NCBI RefSeq assembly: GCF_002835665.1
Contig: NZ_PIZV01000077.1
Location: 42,856 to 106,855 of the forward strand
Length of the DNA: 64,000 nt
Source of the DNA: Chryseobacterium sp. PMSZPI
GTDB lineage: Bacteria; Bacteroidota; Bacteroidia; Flavobacteriales; Weeksellaceae
Direction: 5' to 3'
Within the stretch, counting starts at the first letter, position 1. Every line of letters begins with the position of its first letter. A program made the translations under genes and the position numbers. The notes under the pieces were generated by a model. It saw nothing but the letters and a program-made list of their open reading frames with translations. It had not been told where the DNA came from and made no database searches. This document shows positions 25,634 through 34,478 of the stretch, piece by piece.

Positions 25634-26173
25634 ATGAAAAAAAGCTTATTGTTAATTCCATTGATTGTCATTTCCTGTAAAAAAGAATCTGCAGTACCGA
25701 TGGTATCTGATAAAGATTCAGCCGTTGCAACAGAAATGCCGGATTCTGTATATAAAGTAGACTCTGTAGCTTTAAAGAAAAGAGATTCAATTATTAACAA
25801 TGCTCCTGCTACTAAAGAAGTCTTGCGTAAAGGAGTAATGAGAAATGAAAAAGAAGGTCAGATCATCAGAACTGCTGATGCCACTCAACTTCCTTTCACG
25901 CTCGGAGAGAAATTTACAAAAGATGATCAGGAGTTGGTTTTGAAACTTACCCATTATGATCGACCTAATATCAAAGCCAAAATATCAACAAAAGAAAAAG
26001 ATTTTAATATCCGTTTCAATCAGATTAAACTTCCTAATGGAGATTATGATGGCCCTTTCGGAAGAGAAATGACTTACGAAACTCCGGGAAAAGGTGAAGT
26101 ATGGCTTATCATCGGAAAAAGCAATATGGCTTCAGGAAATACCCAAGGAAGTTTTACCGTAAGTGTAGAATAA
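25634..26173 (+). CDS. Predicted lipoprotein
   Basis: From ATG 25634 the protein begins MKKSLLLIPLIVISCKKES, a clean lipoprotein signal with the acylated cysteine at residue 16. An in-frame ATG at 25601 would add 11 residues and spoil the signal. The mature part (about 164 aa) has a charged low-complexity segment, then a beta-rich domain (LPNGDYDGPFGREMTYETPG) that ends in a likely all-beta fold. I recognise no named family. Confidence 0.75.
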   Translation: MKKSLLLIPLIVISCKKESAVPMVSDKDSAVATEMPDSVYKVDSVALKKRDSIINNAPATKEVLRKGVMRNEKEGQIIRTADATQLPFTLGEKFTKDDQELVLKLTHYDRPNIKAKISTKEKDFNIRFNQIKLPNGDYDGPFGREMTYETPGKGEVWLIIGKSNMASGNTQGSFTVSVE

Positions 26174-26228
26174 GACTTTCAATTTGGTATAATTTCTGCA
26201 AACTACCTTTAAAGTTAAATTTATAAAT

Positions 26229-26741
26229 ATGAAAAATATCGTTCTAACAGCAATGGCCGCCTCAGCCGTATTGGTAAGTTGCGGAACTGTACAGTCGCTG
26301 GTTCAGAATACCTTTCCATACACAACGAATGTTTTAGTTTCTACAGGAGTGCCTGCTGATAAAGAAGTTTCCTCAACGGCAACAGCTACCAATGTACAGA
26401 CATGGTTTGGGGGAAATAATAATGCACAGATTAAAGACGTAAGAATTTCCGATGCTAAAATTTCCGTAGTATCACCTTCAGGAGGAAATTTAAGTGCTTT
26501 TAAAACCATTAAAATCTACGTTTCATCCAGTGGAACCGGAGAAAGACTTGTGGCATCACGCTCCAATATATCTACCAATTCATCCAGTATGAATTTGGAT
26601 TTGAACGACACAGGATTCCTTGATAGTATTGTAAAAAGTTCAGGACTTACAGTAAGAACGGTTTATGAATTGAAGAATCAAACAACTTCAGACATGAACA
26701 TTAAAGTTGCTCTTAATTTCAGCAGTGTTCCTGCGAAATAA
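26229..26741 (+). CDS. Predicted lipoprotein, beta-rich
   Basis: The 170-aa protein starts MKNIVLTAMAASAVLVSCG with a lipobox LVSC. The rest is rich in serine, threonine and valine and probably all-beta. I recognise no family. It lies 55 bases after the other lipoprotein and may be co-transcribed. The inverted repeat at 26768 follows. Confidence 0.75.
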   Translation: MKNIVLTAMAASAVLVSCGTVQSLVQNTFPYTTNVLVSTGVPADKEVSSTATATNVQTWFGGNNNAQIKDVRISDAKISVVSPSGGNLSAFKTIKIYVSSSGTGERLVASRSNISTNSSSMNLDLNDTGFLDSIVKSSGLTVRTVYELKNQTTSDMNIKVALNFSSVPAK

Positions 26742-26767
26742 TTTTATAAAAGTTTATTGAAAAAAAA

Positions 26768-26900
26768 GAGGTTGTTTAAAAAGTGTCATTCTGAACGAAA
26801 TGAAATGGAGTGAAGAATCTCAAATAACTGATCATCAATGAGATTCTTCCTGCGTCAGAATGACAATGGCCAAAATTATTTGACTTTTTAGACAGCCTCT
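26768..26900. repeat. Long inverted repeat with GTCATTCTGA core
   Basis: AGAGGTTGTTTAAAAAG at the left end and CTTTTTAGACAGCCTCT at the right end are imperfect complements. Inside, GTCATTCTGA and GAAGAATCTC on the left face GAGATTCTTC and TCAGAATGAC on the right. The 133-base unit folds into one long hairpin between convergent genes and may also end both transcripts. The GTCATTCTGA words are a common Bacteroidetes repeat type. It has no reading frame and looks like a non-autonomous element. Confidence 0.75.
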
Positions 26901-26922
26901 TTTTGATTGAACAAGAAAATGA

Positions 26923-27606
26923 TTATTTAAAATCTACCAATTCAACATCGAAAATAAGTGTTGCACCCGGAGGAATTACTCCGCCGGCTCCATTATCTCC
27001 ATAAGCCAGATCTGATGGAATGTAGAATCTGTATTTAGAGCCTTTACTCATCAGTTGGATTCCTTCAGTCCAGCCTTTTATAACCTGCGAAAGATTTAAT
27101 TCAATAGGCTTTCCTCCGTTTTTATCCGTAGAATCGAAAACAGTTCCGTCCATTAGTTTTCCTGTGTATGTTACAGTGGCAGTATTGGAAGCAGTAGGCT
27201 TGGTTTTCCCGTCGCCTTCTTTCAATACTTCATATTGTAATCCGCTTGCAGTGGTTTTTATTTTCTTATTTAATTTATTTTTAGCAAGAAATTCTGCACC
27301 TTTCTTTTTATTCTCTTCGGCTTTCACCTTTGCTTCAGCCTGTCTTTTCTCGTTTTGCTTTTGCATAAATCCCTGCAAAAAAGTTCCCATTTCTTCTTTT
27401 GGGAATAATGTTGGTTTATCAGAAAACTCATCTTTAAAAGCTTGCGCCAAAAGATCAGGATCTATAGGAAATCCCTGTCTTTTCATATTTTGAGCAATAT
27501 CCAGCCCGATATAATAAGATGCTTTTTGCTCGTCGGTGTAAGATTTTTGAGCAAAAGAAAAACTCATTCCTGTAAGAAAAAGTAAGGTAACTAAGGTTTT
27601 TTTCAT
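26923..27606 (-). CDS. FKBP-type peptidyl-prolyl cis-trans isomerase, exported
   Basis: The 227-aa protein has a signal peptide (MKKTLVTLLFLTGMSFSFAQ), an FKBP N-terminal helical dimerisation region (residues about 20-115, with a highly charged KQNEKRQAEAKVKAEENKKK stretch) and a C-terminal FKBP domain: LQYEVLKEGDG, VFDSTDKNG, VIKGWTEGIQLM, SDLAYGDNGAGG and IPPGATLIFDVELVD. It helps fold proteins in the periplasm. Confidence 0.92.
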   Translation of the reverse strand: MKKTLVTLLFLTGMSFSFAQKSYTDEQKASYYIGLDIAQNMKRQGFPIDPDLLAQAFKDEFSDKPTLFPKEEMGTFLQGFMQKQNEKRQAEAKVKAEENKKKGAEFLAKNKLNKKIKTTASGLQYEVLKEGDGKTKPTASNTATVTYTGKLMDGTVFDSTDKNGGKPIELNLSQVIKGWTEGIQLMSKGSKYRFYIPSDLAYGDNGAGGVIPPGATLIFDVELVDFK

Positions 27607-27636
27607 TATTGAGATAAATTATAATAGGTTGTAAAT

Positions 27637-28086
27637 TTAAGCTTTTGTAATGGAATCCATCACAATTGTTACAGGTCCGTCGTTAATTAATGAGACTTTC
27701 ATATCTGCACCAAAAATTCCGCTTTCGGTTTTCAAACCGGATTTAGCTATTTCTTCTTTGAAATACTCAAATAATGGAACTGCTTTATCAGGCTTGGCTG
27801 CTTTAATAAATGATGGACGATTTCCTTTTTTATAATCTGCAATCAGTGTAAACTGGCTGACGCAGAGGATTTCTCCCGAAATGTCCTTCACAGAAAGATT
27901 CAGTTTATCATCTTCATCACCAAAGATTCTAAGATTTAAAATCTTTTGTACCAGCCAATCGACATCATCTTTTTCATCATTTTCATCAATACCTACCAAC
28001 AGCATTAAGCCTTTTCCGATTTCCCCTACAACTTTTCCGTCTACTTTTACACTGGCTTCGGAAACTCTTTGTATAACGATCTTCAT
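27637..28086 (-). CDS. dtd: D-aminoacyl-tRNA deacylase
   Basis: Dtd removes D-amino acids wrongly attached to tRNA. The 149-aa length is normal. The conserved SQFTL motif (CVSQFTLIADYKKGNRPSF) and the LINDGPVTIVMDS motif of the active site are both present. It is 30 bases upstream of the FKBP gene on the same strand, so the two may be co-transcribed. Confidence 0.94.
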   Translation of the reverse strand: MKIVIQRVSEASVKVDGKVVGEIGKGLMLLVGIDENDEKDDVDWLVQKILNLRIFGDEDDKLNLSVKDISGEILCVSQFTLIADYKKGNRPSFIKAAKPDKAVPLFEYFKEEIAKSGLKTESGIFGADMKVSLINDGPVTIVMDSITKA

Positions 28087-28093
28087 TTTTATT

Positions 28094-28549
28094 CTAATAA
28101 TAAATATTTAAAACTTTAGTGGCAATGTCAAAACTATAAGGATATGTTTTGGGTGGAAGGGACGTTTTGGCTCCCGCTTCAGGTTGTCCGGTTCTTAAAA
28201 TCCATTTTGTGTTATCCTTAGGGCAGATGATTGCAATATTATCTTTTACCTCAAGTGTTGTATTATTATCCGGACATATATGAGGAGCGTTTCTGTCATA
28301 GACTTTGAACGAATCCCCAACACGAACAATAATCAAACCTCTTGTACCGGATTGTTGTTCGTTGACATAAATCCAACCATTATCATAGTTTAAAGCATTG
28401 TATGCAGGAAGGTTCAAATTGAGGGAAACATTAATCGGAGTATTCGGAAAGCAACTCACCGTATCTTCCCTGCTTCCACAAGACTTTATTGATAAATTAC
28501 TGAAAATCAATAATATGAAAATAGATAAGATTGAAAAAGTTTTTTTCAT
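28094..28549 (-). CDS. Rieske-like lipoprotein lacking cluster ligands
   Basis: The 151-aa protein starts MKKTFSILSIFILLIFSNLSIKSCG with a lipobox-like cysteine. The middle and end look like a Rieske fold: VGDSFKVYDRNAPHICPDN, then IAIICPKDNTKWILRTGQPEAG and a final KTYPYSFD. In true Rieske proteins the ligand motifs are CxH and CxxH; here the second reads CPKDN, so no normal [2Fe-2S] cluster can bind. It sits 7 bases upstream of dtd on the same strand. Confidence 0.7.
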   Translation of the reverse strand: MKKTFSILSIFILLIFSNLSIKSCGSREDTVSCFPNTPINVSLNLNLPAYNALNYDNGWIYVNEQQSGTRGLIIVRVGDSFKVYDRNAPHICPDNNTTLEVKDNIAIICPKDNTKWILRTGQPEAGAKTSLPPKTYPYSFDIATKVLNIYY

Positions 28550-28566
28550 TTCAATTTAAATTTTTA

Positions 28567-28634
28567 TATATTTGTAAAAATTAAACGATTATAACACGTA
28601 AAACATTGTCCGGCAAATGTCGGATTATTTTTTT
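28567..28634 (+). promoter_or_regulatory. greA promoter and leader hairpin
   Basis: TATATTTG at 28567-28574 is a perfect -7 element. About 35 bases downstream, TCCG-GCAAATGT-CGGA is followed by a T-rich run (ATTTTTTTATA, 28625-28635), all before the greA start at 28660. This looks like a weak terminator in the greA leader and may allow attenuation. Confidence 0.5.
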
Positions 28635-28659
28635 ATACTAAAACTAAATTTTGAAAATT

Positions 28660-29130
28660 ATGGCAAGCTATGTAACTAAGGAAGGCTTAGAGAAAATGAA
28701 AGCTGAGCTGGAACAGTTAGAAACTGTAGAGAGACCAAAAATTACTCAGCAGATCGCAGAAGCAAGAGACAAAGGAGATTTGTCTGAAAATGCAGAATAT
28801 GATGCGGCTAAAGAGGCTCAGGGTATGCTTGAAATGAGAATTTCCAAGCTGAAAGATGTTATTTCTACTTCTAAAATTATAGACGAAAGCCAATTAGATA
28901 CTTCAAAAGTTTCCATCCTAACGACAGTGAAACTTAAAAACAATGCGACTAAACAAGAGCAGGTATTTACATTGGTGCCGGATAACGAAAGTGACCTTAA
29001 AACAGGAAAAATTTCTGTAAACACTCCAATTGCAAAAGGATTGTTGGGAAAAGCTGTAGGTGAAACTGCAGAAATCACTTTGCCAAATGGTAACAAACTA
29101 TCTTTTGAAGTATTAGACATTACCCTATAG
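28660..29130 (+). CDS. greA: Transcription elongation factor GreA
   Basis: GreA rescues backtracked RNA polymerase by stimulating transcript cleavage. From ATG 28660 the protein has 156 residues, the usual length; the TTG 9 bases upstream is not needed. The N-terminal coiled coil carries DKGDLSENAEYDAAKE with the acidic tip, and the C-terminal domain ends in KAVGETAEITLPNG. The HIT gene follows 51 bases later. Confidence 0.96.
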   Translation: MASYVTKEGLEKMKAELEQLETVERPKITQQIAEARDKGDLSENAEYDAAKEAQGMLEMRISKLKDVISTSKIIDESQLDTSKVSILTTVKLKNNATKQEQVFTLVPDNESDLKTGKISVNTPIAKGLLGKAVGETAEITLPNGNKLSFEVLDITL

Positions 29131-29181
29131 TCTATCCCTTTTATTTCTAACTTCTAAATCTAACCTCTAACTTCTATAAAA

Positions 29182-29571
29182 ATGAGCACTATATTCACAA
29201 AAATCATCAATGGAGAAATTCCCTCATATAAAATTGCGGAAGACGAAAACTTTATAGCATTCTTAGACGCAATGCCATTGGTGAAAGGACATACTTTGGT
29301 GGTTCCTAAAAAAGAAGTGGATTTGATTTTTGATCTTGAAAGTGAAGAATACAAAAACCTTTGGGGATTTGCCCAAGAGGTTGCCAAGAAGATCAAAACT
29401 GCAATTCCATGTGTAAGAGTAGGAGTAGCGGTAGTAGGATTAGAAGTTCCTCATGCTCATATCCATCTGATTCCTTTGAATAAAATGGAAGACATGAACT
29501 TTAGAAATGAAAGACTAAAATTAACGAACGAAGAATATATAGAGATTCAAAACTCTATTATTAATTCTTAA
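29182..29571 (+). CDS. HIT family protein
   Basis: This 129-aa histidine-triad nucleotide hydrolase or transferase has the family start IFTKIINGEIPSYKIAEDENFIAFLD, cut here to its conserved core, and the catalytic triad HAHIHL near residue 95 (HxHxH). It probably acts on nucleoside phosphoramidates or dinucleotides. The upstream 51-base gap is made of CTAACTTCTA-like words. A strong terminator follows. Confidence 0.93.
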   Translation: MSTIFTKIINGEIPSYKIAEDENFIAFLDAMPLVKGHTLVVPKKEVDLIFDLESEEYKNLWGFAQEVAKKIKTAIPCVRVGVAVVGLEVPHAHIHLIPLNKMEDMNFRNERLKLTNEEYIEIQNSIINS

Positions 29572-29576
29572 AAAAC

Positions 29577-29610
29577 GAAAATCGTAAAAAAGTAATTTTT
29601 TACGATTTTC
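29577..29610 (+). terminator. Intrinsic terminator between the HIT gene and clpX
   Basis: GAAAATCGTAAAAAA and TTTTTTACGATTTTC form a perfect 15-bp stem around GTAA, followed by TTTAA. Confidence 0.85.
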
Positions 29611-29636
29611 TTTAACATATACATATAATATATAAT

Positions 29637-30824
29637 ATGAATTCAAACCAGTGTTCTTTCTGCGGTAGAAAAAGAAATGAAGTACAGATGCTGATTTCTG
29701 GGCAGAACGGTTTTATTTGTGAAAATTGTATAGAGCAGGCACATGCTATTGTAAAAGACGGAGCTTCCAAAGCAGGATATTCACCGGCAGATAGTTTGGA
29801 AGAACTTAAAAAGCCAAAAGAAATCAAAGAATTTCTTGATCAATATGTAATAGGACAAGATCAGGCCAAAAAACAACTTTCAATTGCAGTTTATAATCAT
29901 TATAAAAGATTGCTTCACGCCCAGGATGAAAACAGGGAAGTAGAACTTGAAAAATCAAACATCATTATGATAGGGGAGACCGGAACGGGAAAAACCCTAT
30001 TAGCTAAAACCATTGCCAGAGAACTTAATGTTCCATTCTGTATTGTAGATGCTACGATCTTAACAGAAGCAGGATATGTAGGAGAAGATGTTGAAAGTAT
30101 TCTGTCAAGATTATTAATGGTGGCAGATTATGACGTAGAAAAAGCCGAAAAAGGAATTGTATTTATCGATGAGATTGATAAAATTGCAAGAAAATCGGAT
30201 AACCCAAGTATTACCAGAGACGTTTCCGGAGAAGGTGTACAACAGGGATTATTGAAATTATTGGAGGGAAGTATTGTAAACGTTCCGCCTCAGGGAGGAA
30301 GAAAACATCCGGACCAAAAATACATTCAGGTGAATACTCAAAATATTTTGTTTATTGCAGGTGGAGCTTTTGACGGAATCAAAGAAATTATCGAAAGAAG
30401 GATGAATAAGCAGGCTATTGGTTTCAGTTCTGAAAAAATCAATAAAGCAGATGAAGATGAATATATATTAACAAATATTAATGCAATTGATCTTCGTTCT
30501 TTCGGATTAATTCCCGAACTTTTAGGAAGATTTCCAATCATTACTTACCTTGATAAACTCACAAAAGAGACGTTGGTAAGAATTATGAAAGAGCCTAAAA
30601 ATTCAATTGTGAATCAATTTGTGGAACTTTTTAAGATGGATGGCACGAATTTGGTTATTACTGACGGAGCTATTGAAAAAATTGTAGAAGAAACAATCGA
30701 AAAAGGATTGGGAGCCAGAGGACTACGAGGAACTACTGAAAAGGTGCTGGAGGACTATATGTTTTCAATAGGAGAAGAAAAAGAAATCATATTATCTGAA
30801 GATAATATTTTGATTAATAAGTAA
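29637..30824 (+). CDS. clpX: ATP-dependent Clp protease ATP-binding subunit ClpX
   Basis: ClpX unfolds tagged proteins and feeds them to ClpP. The 395-aa protein has the N-terminal zinc-binding domain with CSFCGRKR and CENC, Walker A GETGTGKTLLAK, Walker B VFIDEIDKIA, pore-loop GYVGEDVE and a sensor region ending in LGARGLRGTTE. Length is slightly shorter than in E. coli (424), as usual in Bacteroidetes. clpP is not next to it in this window. Confidence 0.96.
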   Translation: MNSNQCSFCGRKRNEVQMLISGQNGFICENCIEQAHAIVKDGASKAGYSPADSLEELKKPKEIKEFLDQYVIGQDQAKKQLSIAVYNHYKRLLHAQDENREVELEKSNIIMIGETGTGKTLLAKTIARELNVPFCIVDATILTEAGYVGEDVESILSRLLMVADYDVEKAEKGIVFIDEIDKIARKSDNPSITRDVSGEGVQQGLLKLLEGSIVNVPPQGGRKHPDQKYIQVNTQNILFIAGGAFDGIKEIIERRMNKQAIGFSSEKINKADEDEYILTNINAIDLRSFGLIPELLGRFPIITYLDKLTKETLVRIMKEPKNSIVNQFVELFKMDGTNLVITDGAIEKIVEETIEKGLGARGLRGTTEKVLEDYMFSIGEEKEIILSEDNILINK

Positions 30825-30852
30825 AATATTTTTTTTTATTAGAAAAAAATAA

Positions 30853-30860
30853 TACCTTTG
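30853..30860 (+). promoter_or_regulatory. -7 promoter element before the type IX cargo gene
   Basis: TACCTTTG matches TAnnTTTG exactly and is preceded by a T-rich -33 region at about 30829-30837. It lies 39 bases before the ATG at 30899. Confidence 0.6.
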
Positions 30861-30898
30861 CGGGTGAAGATTGTATTAACACACAAATAATTTATACA

Positions 30899-32854
30899 AT
30901 GAGAAAAAGTTTATTTGCTATAGGTCTTTTAGCAATCAGTTATTCTGTTCAGGCGCAGATATTATGTCACGTAGACACTGGGGCTAATATGTATGTGAGC
31001 GAAGGCACCCTAGTTTATAGTGGTGGAGGTGTACAAACAAAAGCTAATGGTGTTTTGGATGTACACGGTAATGTAATGGTTGTAGGAGCAGCCGGAGATA
31101 CTTTTAAAACAATAGACGCTACCGGAGCAGCTAAAACTGACGGTGGAAATATTATTTTAAGATTAAATACTCCAGCTAGTTTTGCAACTTCTACTTATGG
31201 TCAGTTATACATTGATGGACTTTCCCAATCCAATATTACTGGTATTGTAACTAAAGAGTATAGGACTACAAACCAGGGTACTGGTAATTATTTCCAACAA
31301 GTTGCCTTACCTTTCTCTGGTAAAGCATTGAGTTCATTATCTACTGAACTTGGTAAAAACTTCAATACCCAAAGATACGGTAATCCAATTTTGAAATGGA
31401 ACAATACCAATGCGGTATCTGATCACTTCACGAGTCTGGCAACCACCACAGCAGATGGTCCCGGGTACTATATGTTGAAAGTGACCAATAACGATTGGAA
31501 TCCAAGTGCACCTACTTCGGGAACGGTTTTCGCTGTTAACGGAGCACCTTATGCACCAATTGCAAGTCCGGTAACTTTACAAAATGGGGGAAATGTAACT
31601 TTCGGACCTAATGGTAACAACAACAATGCCTATAACGAAAAGTATAATACTTACCTTGATGATTCATTTGAGTTTACATTGAGTCCATGGGCAGGAACAT
31701 TTGGTAAAAACTTCTATCAGTTCGGAAACCCTTTCCTTACCAACATCGATTTATCTAACATTGGATATACTGAAGGTCCTAATGGGGACGGAAACAGAGT
31801 ATCTAATATTTGGGGTATTGAATATAACCCAGGTACAATCAAAACACTCCCAAATGGATCTACTTATGCAACAGGATCTAGAGTTGTAACTTTTGTTCCT
31901 ACAGGTGACGGAGTTGCTCCTGCTGTTGGAGATGTAGATTTGGTAGTTCTTAAGCCTATGCAGTCTTTTAAAATCAAGTTAAGAGATAATACTGCTCAGA
32001 CATTAAACTTCAATACATTAAGAAGATTTAAGCAAACAGCTAGAGCAGCAGGCACAGATTATAATGTGAACGCAGCTAGAATGGTCAATAGTAACAAGAT
32101 AGATAGAGGAACTATCAAACAACTTGGTGTTATTGGTCTTGATGCTAATGGAAATGAAGTTGGAAGAACATATTATGTAGTTTCTCCATCATTTACAACA
32201 GGACATCAGGTATCTGCAGCAACTACAGTACAGGCTTCTGCAGGTAAAAATCTAATCGGAACATTTGAAGAAGCTTTAAATGGAGGTTATGATAATAACT
32301 ACACTAACTATTGGTTGTATATCAACGAAGCCAATGAAACGAACTTCCAAGGTAAAAATGTAAAGTTAGTAAACTATAACTTGGATCAAGTTAAATCTTA
32401 CAAGTTTGAAGTTAGAGAAAATGGTACATTAATTCCTACAGGTGCACATCAATTATCTTCTGGGATTGGTTTCTATTATAAAGCAGAAAATGGAAATTTA
32501 ATAGAAGCTAAGCAAGGAGGTGTTGTTCCTGTAAATATTGATGAATCTAATTTATACTACGGAGCACCTAATGAAACAACATTAGCAAATAAAGATAAGA
32601 AAGTAGTTGCACCTTCAAGAACACTGGTTGTATACGATCCATCAATTACAAATTATATTGTTAGGTTCGATCCAAACTGGAAGAAGGCAGACATTGAAGT
32701 TTATGATATGAGCGGTAAACTGGTTATTTCTAAGAAAGCGGTTGATGCATCTAAGGATTTTGTAATTGAGCTTAATAACTCTGTTAAAAATTCATACGTT
32801 GTAAAAATCGTTTCAGACAAAGGAGAAACTGTTAACACTAAAATCTTAAAATAA
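30899..32854 (+). CDS. Type IX secretion cargo protein with C-terminal sorting domain
   Basis: The 651-aa protein has a signal peptide (MRKSLFAIGLLAISYSVQAQ) and a C-terminal type A sorting domain at about 575-651: IVRFDPNWKKADIEVYDMSG, then SYVVKIVSDKGETVNTKILK. This tail sends proteins through the type IX system and can anchor them to the surface. The large middle is beta-rich and aromatic-poor with a repeated 'glycine-asparagine' character; no enzyme motif is visible. It is expressed from its own promoter and followed at 5 bases by a tiny membrane protein. Confidence 0.85.
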   Translation: MRKSLFAIGLLAISYSVQAQILCHVDTGANMYVSEGTLVYSGGGVQTKANGVLDVHGNVMVVGAAGDTFKTIDATGAAKTDGGNIILRLNTPASFATSTYGQLYIDGLSQSNITGIVTKEYRTTNQGTGNYFQQVALPFSGKALSSLSTELGKNFNTQRYGNPILKWNNTNAVSDHFTSLATTTADGPGYYMLKVTNNDWNPSAPTSGTVFAVNGAPYAPIASPVTLQNGGNVTFGPNGNNNNAYNEKYNTYLDDSFEFTLSPWAGTFGKNFYQFGNPFLTNIDLSNIGYTEGPNGDGNRVSNIWGIEYNPGTIKTLPNGSTYATGSRVVTFVPTGDGVAPAVGDVDLVVLKPMQSFKIKLRDNTAQTLNFNTLRRFKQTARAAGTDYNVNAARMVNSNKIDRGTIKQLGVIGLDANGNEVGRTYYVVSPSFTTGHQVSAATTVQASAGKNLIGTFEEALNGGYDNNYTNYWLYINEANETNFQGKNVKLVNYNLDQVKSYKFEVRENGTLIPTGAHQLSSGIGFYYKAENGNLIEAKQGGVVPVNIDESNLYYGAPNETTLANKDKKVVAPSRTLVVYDPSITNYIVRFDPNWKKADIEVYDMSGKLVISKKAVDASKDFVIELNNSVKNSYVVKIVSDKGETVNTKILK

Positions 32855-32859
32855 ACCAT

Positions 32860-33072
32860 ATGAAAACTATTAATAAACTAGTATCAGTTCTTTTTCTTTT
32901 TGCTGTACTATTTGTCCAGGCAGCCCCACCAATCCCGGGTGGAGGAGGTAATGGAGGTAACGGTACAGGGGCGCCATCCTCGCCAATCGACATGTATGTC
33001 TACGTACTTTCAGTAATTGCAATTGCATTTATCGTATTCTTTACTAAAAAGTACAAAGGTCAAAAAGCATAA
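32860..33072 (+). CDS. Small Gly/Pro-rich protein with C-terminal membrane span
   Basis: The 70-aa protein has a signal peptide (about 1-21, ending VQA), a short APPIPGGGGNGGNGTGAP linker, the motif SPIDMY, a hydrophobic span (VLSVIAIAFIVFF) and a basic tail (TKKYKGQKA). The motif-span-basic tail order resembles C-terminal sorting signals of other systems, but the protein is too small to be a normal cargo. Its start lies 5 bases after the cargo gene, so the two are coupled. I do not know a function. Confidence 0.75.
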   Translation: MKTINKLVSVLFLFAVLFVQAAPPIPGGGGNGGNGTGAPSSPIDMYVYVLSVIAIAFIVFFTKKYKGQKA

Positions 33073-33092
33073 AATTTTATTAAAATAATATT

Positions 33093-33123
33093 AAACTCTC
33101 TGATTAGTCAGAGAGTTTTTTTA
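33093..33123 (+). terminator. Intrinsic terminator
   Basis: AAACTCTCTGA and TCAGAGAGTTT form an 11-bp stem around TTAG, followed by a T run. It ends the cargo/small-protein unit and lies just 11 bases before the next ATG. Confidence 0.88.
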
Positions 33124-33133
33124 TTTTTACTAT

Positions 33134-34435
33134 ATGAAAAAGATTTATACACTATCTGCGGTTTTAGCTGCATTTGCTTTGCAAGCTCAGTTCACTGTTA
33201 CAATTCAGACTCCCGCAGAATTTAAAGATCAAGACGCTATTCTATATACATTAAACGGTTCAAAAGATATTATTGTTACTAAAGAACAAGGAAAGAATAA
33301 TGTATGGATGTTTAAATACCCTAACAATTATATGGGAATGATGAAAGTGTATTTCCCAAGCTCCAATAATACGGTTAATTTTATTTCTGAAAATAAAGAT
33401 GTAAGTCTAAAATTGGATATACAGAATAATAAAATTAAAGATGTTGCTTATTTAGATGAAGCGAATGAGTTGATGAGTAAGCAACAAGAAGGTTCACAAA
33501 AAAAAGAGCTTATTCTTCCTGCTCTAACTCAAATCAAAGAATATTATAAAGATAATACAGACTTTGGAAAAGCTTTAAAAACGGAGATTGACAGGCTTTC
33601 CGGAAATTCCGGGGCAATCGATGCATCAAAGCATCCATTTATTTCTTATTACAATACGAACTATAGTAAGTTCTTATCTAACTCTTCAAACCAGTCAGAT
33701 CAGTCTAAAAAAGTGAATCAGGATGAAGTGATTAATTTTATTGATAAGTCTGGCGATATGTTGGAAACATCATCGCTTTTAAGACCATTATTAGTTGCCT
33801 ATCTTAACTCTGGCGGAAATGCGAATGTAACAGGATCAGTAGATAAACTTTTGGACCGATTAAAAGTTGAAACACCAAGAGGACAAACGGTACTGTCTGA
33901 ATTGATCGATATCTTTGATGCTTATCAAATGGATGAGTTTAAAAACAAATATATAACACTAGCCAAGAATCTTAAATGTACTATTACAGACAGATTGGCT
34001 TCTACTTTGAAATCAAATGCCAATGCGGAATTAGGATCAGTTTTTCCTAACTATAAATTTCAGTCGGCGACAAATACCACGGCAAAATCACTTCATGAGG
34101 TAAAAGCAGATAAAAAGATTATTGTTTTCTGGTCTTCTACATGTTCTCACTGTGAAAATGAGTTACCAAAATTACTTAATAAGTATAATGATTTAAAAGG
34201 AAAAAATGTACAAGTGATTGCCTTATCTTTAGACGTAGATAAAAACTCATATTCCAAAAAGATTGCTGCATTTCCTTGGATAAATGATACGGAATTGAGA
34301 GGATGGAACAGTAGTTATGTCGATACGTACAATGTTCATGCAACTCCGACGTATTTTATTTTAGATGCTAACAATAAGATAATCAATAAACCAGAGCATG
34401 TTGGAAATGTTTTAGAATATTTTAATGTAAAATAA
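33134..34435 (+). CDS. Exported TlpA-like thiol-disulfide oxidoreductase
   Basis: The 433-aa protein begins with a signal peptide (MKKIYTLSAVLAAFALQAQ). The N-terminal ~320 residues form a beta-rich then helical domain found with Bacteroidetes TlpA proteins. The C-terminal thioredoxin domain has the active site WSSTCSHCENELP (C337, C340) and the cis-proline region HATPTYFILD. It probably reduces or exchanges disulfides in the cell envelope. Whether it works with the type IX cargo upstream is not known; a terminator separates them. Confidence 0.87.
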   Translation: MKKIYTLSAVLAAFALQAQFTVTIQTPAEFKDQDAILYTLNGSKDIIVTKEQGKNNVWMFKYPNNYMGMMKVYFPSSNNTVNFISENKDVSLKLDIQNNKIKDVAYLDEANELMSKQQEGSQKKELILPALTQIKEYYKDNTDFGKALKTEIDRLSGNSGAIDASKHPFISYYNTNYSKFLSNSSNQSDQSKKVNQDEVINFIDKSGDMLETSSLLRPLLVAYLNSGGNANVTGSVDKLLDRLKVETPRGQTVLSELIDIFDAYQMDEFKNKYITLAKNLKCTITDRLASTLKSNANAELGSVFPNYKFQSATNTTAKSLHEVKADKKIIVFWSSTCSHCENELPKLLNKYNDLKGKNVQVIALSLDVDKNSYSKKIAAFPWINDTELRGWNSSYVDTYNVHATPTYFILDANNKIINKPEHVGNVLEYFNVK

Positions 34436-34478
34436 TTTTGGTAGTAAATAAATATTTTCTATATTTGCACCACCAAAA

